Part shown: positions 32,536-36,094 of the stretch, in pieces
Layout of the letters: each line of letters starts with the position of its first letter
Position numbering within the stretch: position 1 is the first letter of the stretch
Origin: Bacteroidota bacterium
GTDB taxonomy: Bacteria; Bacteroidota; Bacteroidia; Flavobacteriales; Schleiferiaceae
Length of the DNA stretch: 36,094 nt
Reading direction: 5' to 3'
NCBI GenBank assembly: GCA_003045825.1
Contig: PZPA01000010.1
Span: 1 to 36,094, forward strand
The notes under the pieces: model-generated
Told to the model about the DNA's origin: nothing
Databases searched by the model: none
Seen by the model: only the letters and a program-made list of their open reading frames with translations
Translations under genes and position numbers: made by a program

Positions 32536-33228
32536 TTGAGCGATTCAAATGCCATCCTGCAACTCCGCGGAATAACGCGCGACTTTAAAATGGGCGCACA
32601 GATTGTGCATGTCTTAAAAGGCATCGATCTCGATATTTATAAAAATCAATACGTAGCATTAATGGGGCCTTCCGGATCTGGAAAGTCTACTTTGATGAAT
32701 TTGTTGGGTTGTTTAGATACGCCTACTTCAGGGTCGTATGTGTTAAATGGATCTGATGCAAGCGCCCTTGACGATAATGCACTTGCGGAAATTCGAAACA
32801 ATGAAATCGGCTTTGTCTTCCAGACGTTTAACCTATTGCCGCGCTCGACAGCGCTTGACAATGTAGCCCTACCTCTCGTCTACGCAGGCTGGGGAAAAGA
32901 AGAACGTATAGCGCGCGCTCAAGAAGTATTGGAACAAGTCGGTTTGGGCGATCGCATGGACCATAAACCTAATCAACTTTCAGGGGGGCAACGTCAACGT
33001 GTAGCGGTGGCGAGAGCATTGGTAAATAGACCTGCGCTTATTCTCGCTGATGAGCCTACCGGTAACCTAGATTCTAAGACCTCCTTGGAAATCATGAAAC
33101 TCTTTGATGCTATTCAAGCTGCAGGGAATACTGTGGTATTGGTAACGCACGAAGAAGACATCGCTCAACACGCCAAGCGTGTCATCCGTTTGGTGGACGG
33201 AAACATAGATTCAGATATTTCAAAATAA
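32536..33228 (+). CDS. ABC transporter ATP-binding subunit, LolD/MacB type (TTG start)
   Basis: 230 residues, ATPase of the LolD/MacB/FtsE-like group that powers lipoprotein release or efflux across the envelope. Walker [10 protein letters not shown] is at 44-52, the Q-loop VFQTFNLLP is near 94-102, the signature LSGGQ at 148-152, Walker [14 protein letters not shown] at 167-179 and the switch His VTHEE near 208. No upstream in-frame ATG exists and the first internal Met (residue 19) lies after conserved strand one, so the TTG at 32536 is the start. No cognate permease is adjacent: upstream is the ABC-F gene, and six bases downstream is the S9 peptidase gene. A weak promoter-like TAACTTTA with a TTG 22 bases upstream precedes it (32472-32504). 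Confidence 0.92.
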   Translation: MSDSNAILQLRGITRDFKMGAQIVHVLKGIDLDIYKNQYVALMGPSGSGKSTLMNLLGCLDTPTSGSYVLNGSDASALDDNALAEIRNNEIGFVFQTFNLLPRSTALDNVALPLVYAGWGKEERIARAQEVLEQVGLGDRMDHKPNQLSGGQRQRVAVARALVNRPALILADEPTGNLDSKTSLEIMKLFDAIQAAGNTVVLVTHEEDIAQHAKRVIRLVDGNIDSDISK

Positions 33229-33234
33229 CCCCAA

Positions 33235-35403
33235 ATGAAAAGAATTGCACTCCTTTTACTGGTGGCATTCACTGCCCTTTCTGGCTACGCTCAAACGACT
33301 TTAACCCTAGAGGATGCCGTATTAAACGGTAGAAAATATTACCCCCAAGGGCTCATCATGCCGCAGTGGGTTCCGGGCACCGACGCTTATTCACATGTTA
33401 CAGATGGCTACCAGAGTCTTGTTGTGCTGGACGCAAAATCTGGCGAAGAAACCGGACGCATCACCGCCGGTGAAATCAATGAAACCCTTGAAGGCGTTGA
33501 AGTTTTCGGTAGACGGCCTAATTCAGACCGCACCGAAGTAAGCATTCGTGGAACCTGGATGTTGAATTGGCTTGACAAAAACACGCTGTATTTTACCGAA
33601 AAGGGAACGCTCTACACCTACGATATTGCAAATAAAACGACCTCTGCACAATATACCATGGCTGCTGGACATAGCAACCTGCACCTCAGTTCCCAATTAA
33701 ACGCTGCATTCACTGTAGGCAACAACGTGTTCGTAAACTGGATGGGCGAAGAGAGCACCGTTCAAGTAACCAAACATGAGGATCCTGATGTCGTCGCGGG
33801 CCAAGCCATTGCGCGCAGCGAATTTGGAATTACTGAAGGTTTATTCTGGAACAATGCAGGGGACGCCGTAGCCTTTTATGAGAAAAATGAAAGTGCCGTG
33901 GCCAATTATCCTTTGCTCGACATTTCCACTACCCCGGGTTCTTTGAATGAAATTAAATACCCGATGGCAGGTCAAGGCTCAGAATATGCGCGCGTTGGGG
34001 TGTATCACAAAGGGAAGAAGTCGCCTATCTACCTTGATACCGACGCCGTTGAGCACGACCAATACCTCACTAACCTGAGTTGGTCACCGGACGGTAAAAC
34101 CATTCTTTTGGCCATCGTCAACCGAGCACAAAACCACTACGATGTAGTTGCTTTCAATGCGAAAAACGGAAAAAGAGGTGCCACTCTTTTGAGTGTAAGT
34201 AATGACAAATGGGCGGAACCCGAGCATCCCGCTTATTGGGTCAGCAACAAAGAATTTATATGGCTTACCGAACGCGACGGTTACATGAACCTCTACTTGC
34301 ATACGACTAAAGGAGAATTGGTTCAACAATTGACCTCAAACGACTTTGAAATTACCGGAATTCTAGGTCGCGATAAAAGTGGCGACATCCTCTTTACCGC
34401 AACAGGTGAAGACCCTCGCGAATCCCACCTTTTCAGCGTGAGTCTCAAGGGAAAACAGCACCAGTTGACGATGGAAAACGGGACGCACAGCCCAACCGTA
34501 CAAGAGGGCGGCACGTATTTTATTGATAGTTACAGTAGCATCGACGTCCCTTCGAAAACTGCATTAAAAAGCACGGCAGGAAAGGTCTTGCGCGAACTGG
34601 CTTCTGCTAGCGATCCTTTCGAGGGCACGAACATTCGCAAGCCCATGCTGGGTAGTATTACAGGCCCTGACGGATCAACACTTTACACGCGAACCTATTT
34701 GCCTTTTGATTTCGATCCCGCGAAAAAATACCCTGTGCTTGTTTACGTCTATGGCGGGCCGCATGCACAAATGGTCACGAACCGTTGGAACGGAGGTGGC
34801 CCGTTTTGGATGAACGAATTTGCGAATCGTGGATACATTGTATTTACACTAGATAACCGCGGTTCTGCGCATCGCGGGACGGATTTTGAACAACAAATTC
34901 ACCGTCAGTTGGGCACTGTTGAAATGGAAGACCAGTTGGCCGGTGTAGCCTACCTAAAATCTCTACCCTATGTGGACGGGAATCGCATGGCCGTGCACGG
35001 CTGGAGCTACGGTGGATTCATGACTACCTCACTCATGTTACGTCAGCCGGGCACCTTTAAAGCCGGTGTTGCCGGTGGCCCAGTGACCGATTGGAAATAC
35101 TACGAAGTAATGTACGGCGAGCGCTACATGGACCGCCCAGAAGAGAATGAAGACGGCTATACAGAAAACCGTTTGCACAACTACGTGAGTAACCTTCAAG
35201 GCGACCTCCTACTCATCCACGGAACCGTGGACGATGTCGTGGTCATGCAACACAACCTCAGCTTGGTGAAATCCTTCATCGATGCGGGGGTACAAATGGA
35301 TTTCTTCCCGTACCCAATGCACCCACACAATGTGCGTGGTAAGGACAGGTTGCACCTGATGACTAAGGTGTTGAACTACGTTGAGGACAGTTTGGAGGAG
35401 TAG
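33235..35403 (+). CDS. Exported S9 family dipeptidyl peptidase (DPP IV-like)
   Basis: 722 residues with a Sec signal peptide (about 1-20, LSGYAQ). The N-terminal part (about 40-460) is the eight-bladed DPPIV propeller, with WSPDGKTILLA near 283. The C-terminal alpha/beta-hydrolase domain holds the triad: Ser591 in GWSYGG, Asp666 in GTVDD, and His698 in HPHNVRG. The segment VYGGPHAQMV near 505 forms the oxyanion region. It cleaves X-Pro or similar dipeptides from peptide N-termini in the periplasm or at the outer membrane, in peptide nutrition. It follows the LolD-like gene by six bases, and its TAG overlaps the next GTG start (TAGTG), so it is in a transcription unit with both. Confidence 0.95.
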   Translation: MKRIALLLLVAFTALSGYAQTTLTLEDAVLNGRKYYPQGLIMPQWVPGTDAYSHVTDGYQSLVVLDAKSGEETGRITAGEINETLEGVEVFGRRPNSDRTEVSIRGTWMLNWLDKNTLYFTEKGTLYTYDIANKTTSAQYTMAAGHSNLHLSSQLNAAFTVGNNVFVNWMGEESTVQVTKHEDPDVVAGQAIARSEFGITEGLFWNNAGDAVAFYEKNESAVANYPLLDISTTPGSLNEIKYPMAGQGSEYARVGVYHKGKKSPIYLDTDAVEHDQYLTNLSWSPDGKTILLAIVNRAQNHYDVVAFNAKNGKRGATLLSVSNDKWAEPEHPAYWVSNKEFIWLTERDGYMNLYLHTTKGELVQQLTSNDFEITGILGRDKSGDILFTATGEDPRESHLFSVSLKGKQHQLTMENGTHSPTVQEGGTYFIDSYSSIDVPSKTALKSTAGKVLRELASASDPFEGTNIRKPMLGSITGPDGSTLYTRTYLPFDFDPAKKYPVLVYVYGGPHAQMVTNRWNGGGPFWMNEFANRGYIVFTLDNRGSAHRGTDFEQQIHRQLGTVEMEDQLAGVAYLKSLPYVDGNRMAVHGWSYGGFMTTSLMLRQPGTFKAGVAGGPVTDWKYYEVMYGERYMDRPEENEDGYTENRLHNYVSNLQGDLLLIHGTVDDVVVMQHNLSLVKSFIDAGVQMDFFPYPMHPHNVRGKDRLHLMTKVLNYVEDSLEE

Positions 35404-35711
35404 TGCTAAAGCGTTTTGCTAAACTCCTACCCGCATTGATCATAGGATTGAATGTAATCGTATTCGTTCCAATGACCTTGTGGATTTTTATCTCTGATGG
35501 CGGGCCAATGGGTTTTGGCTACCTAGGACTGCCTTTTACTTTCTTAATGAATATTGGCGGTGTACTGAGTGCTGTGCAACTGGTTCGGAAATCGAATCGA
35601 ATGTCGTATTTAATCATCAACGGAATCTTTGCCATAGTAGGAATTTGCCTTACCCTACTATTGGTTTTAGAGGTTTGGGTATCTATTCTAGAACAGGTGA
35701 GTACGGTATAA
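35403..35711 (+). CDS. Small membrane protein of unknown function (GTG start)
   Basis: 102 residues with three predicted membrane helices: about 9-30 (LPALIIGLNVIVFVPMTLWIFI), 40-62 (LGLPFTFLMNIGGVLSAVQLV) and 68-94 (YLIINGIFAIVGICLTLLLVLEV). I do not recognise the family. The start is GTG, overlapping the stop of the peptidase gene by one base, which supports translational coupling; there is no in-frame ATG before the first helix. It converges on the Kazal-like lipoprotein gene, with three bases between stops. No function can be assigned. Confidence 0.65.
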   Translation: MLKRFAKLLPALIIGLNVIVFVPMTLWIFISDGGPMGFGYLGLPFTFLMNIGGVLSAVQLVRKSNRMSYLIINGIFAIVGICLTLLLVLEVWVSILEQVSTV

Positions 35712-35714
35712 ATC

Positions 35715-35945
35715 CTACTCCGGCGGACAGTTGATGAAATCATCTTGACCAAAGCCGTCGCACATTGCCTGGCAAGGATTGGAATAACGTAAGATCTTAC
35801 CATTGCCTTGTACACAAACGGGGTCGAACTCCATCGTACAAATGCAGTTTGGGTTTGAGGGCCCCACATTCTCCACGGGCTGCCAGCTTGAGCATCCATT
35901 TAATCCAAGGGCAACCACTGCCAGTGTTAGGATTCGTTTCATCAT
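35715..35945 (-). CDS. Small lipoprotein with Kazal-like domain
   Basis: 76 residues. The signal peptide ends in lipobox LNGC (Cys18). The mature part has six further cysteines (34, 36, 44, 58, 62, 73) with the Kazal layout: DPVC, then nine residues to Tyr54, SNPC and C62. Such domains usually inhibit serine proteases, with the inhibitory loop around the residues after the second cysteine (here T37-M38-E39). Two ATGs (35945, 35942) are adjacent and either may be used. It converges on the small membrane gene behind an S9 peptidase; a terminator for the next upstream gene precedes it. Whether it is an inhibitor or just a disulfide-stabilised surface module is unknown. Confidence 0.82.
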   Translation of the reverse strand: MMKRILTLAVVALGLNGCSSWQPVENVGPSNPNCICTMEFDPVCVQGNGKILRYSNPCQAMCDGFGQDDFINCPPE

Positions 35946-35994
35946 TTCTATATCAAATCAACTACCGTATCCGGGACAAATTTTGTGCCAATAA

Positions 35995-36025
35995 AAAGCC
36001 CGCGGACCTCCGGTCCGCGGGCTTT
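35995..36025 (-). terminator. Intrinsic terminator of the gene entering from the right edge
   Basis: Fourteen-base perfect stem, core GCCCGCGGACC (35998-36008) with GGTCCGCGGGC (36012-36022), flanked by AAA/TTT and with a three-base loop. On the minus strand it is followed by TTTTTAT. It lies 24 bases past the stop of the truncated gene. Confidence 0.88.
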
Positions 36026-36048
36026 AAGATTTTGCTAAAACGCGCTCG

Positions 36049-36094
36049 TTACTTACGACGCTTCTTGCGCTTTTTCTTGCCTTGCACCACAGTC
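36049..36094 (-). CDS. C-terminal tail of a truncated gene, very basic
   Basis: Only the last 14 codons and the stop are visible: the tail reads VVQGKKKRKKRRK and then TAA (36051-36049). Lys/Arg-rich tails of this kind occur on RNA-binding proteins such as exoribonucleases, DEAD-box helicases and some ribosomal proteins, but the fragment is too short to choose. A strong terminator follows, so this is the end of a transcription unit. The frame is supported by the terminator placement only. Confidence 0.5.
   Translation of the reverse strand, partial: TVVQGKKKRKKRRK

Noticed and set aside
1-36094. CRISPR arrays, tRNA/rRNA genes, insertion sequences, integrases, toxin-antitoxin or restriction genes
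   Set aside because: I looked on both strands and saw no regularly spaced repeats, cloverleaf sequences, transposase motifs, terminal inverted repeats or defence-type genes.

Overview
The window reads as chromosomal DNA from a free-living member of the Bacteroidota, most likely order Flavobacteriales (a Cryomorphaceae/Schleiferiaceae-like marine lineage is my guess; I cannot place it to genus). The reasons are: two secreted proteins with C-terminal sorting domains of the type IX secretion system (T9SS); many 'GC'-type lipoproteins; DUF4270; the gene order rplM-rpsI-rpsB-tsf-pyrH-frr; promoter boxes of the Bacteroidetes form TAnnTTTG; and starts without clear Shine-Dalgarno sequences. There is no phage, transposon, CRISPR array, tRNA or rRNA gene. 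Coding density is very high, and no stretch over 300 bases lacks a gene; the largest gaps are about 155-175 bases.

Layout. 1-3166: a truncated fatty acid desaturase (-), glucose-6-phosphate isomerase (+) and a MarR regulator (-). 3245-7291: translation genes on the minus strand, transcribed rplM, rpsI, rpsB, tsf, then pyrH and frr behind a terminator and a new promoter. 7465-9498: a secreted M43-type metalloprotease with a T9SS tail. 9586-12744: a large secreted beta-propeller protein with BNR/Asp-box repeats. 12905-13468: a small exported orphan. 13473-17487: a minus-strand operon of a short glycogen-synthase-like protein, a DUF4270 lipoprotein and GlmS. 17580-21129: a divergent plus-strand operon panC-panD-UPF0104 membrane protein-radA. 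21133-22983: an OmpA-like lipoprotein and a membrane-anchored coiled-coil protein. 23038-23745: a ComF-type phosphoribosyltransferase. 23742-27044: a giant modular T9SS adhesin-like protein. 27201-29536: an Ig-like lipoprotein and a TPR protein. 29511-30610: divergent SCO and lipoprotein cytochrome c genes. 30621-35711: a plus-strand run of a Uup-type ABC-F ATPase, a LolD/MacB-type ATPase, an S9 dipeptidyl peptidase and a small membrane protein. 35715-36094: a Kazal-like lipoprotein and the basic tail of a truncated gene.

Functionally this is mostly core housekeeping (translation, UMP and pantothenate synthesis, glycolysis, amino-sugar supply, DNA repair) mixed with envelope and secreted proteins. 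I found no convincing new defence or mobile system. The points most worth a second look are: (i) terminator-like hairpins lying inside the coding sequence of the convergent neighbour at three gene pairs; (ii) a single-domain GT5 'glycogen synthase' that lacks the sugar-nucleotide loop and the C-terminal domain and sits with DUF4270 and glmS; (iii) a terminator-like hairpin between rpsB and tsf; and (iv) a Kazal-type lipoprotein downstream of an S9 protease.
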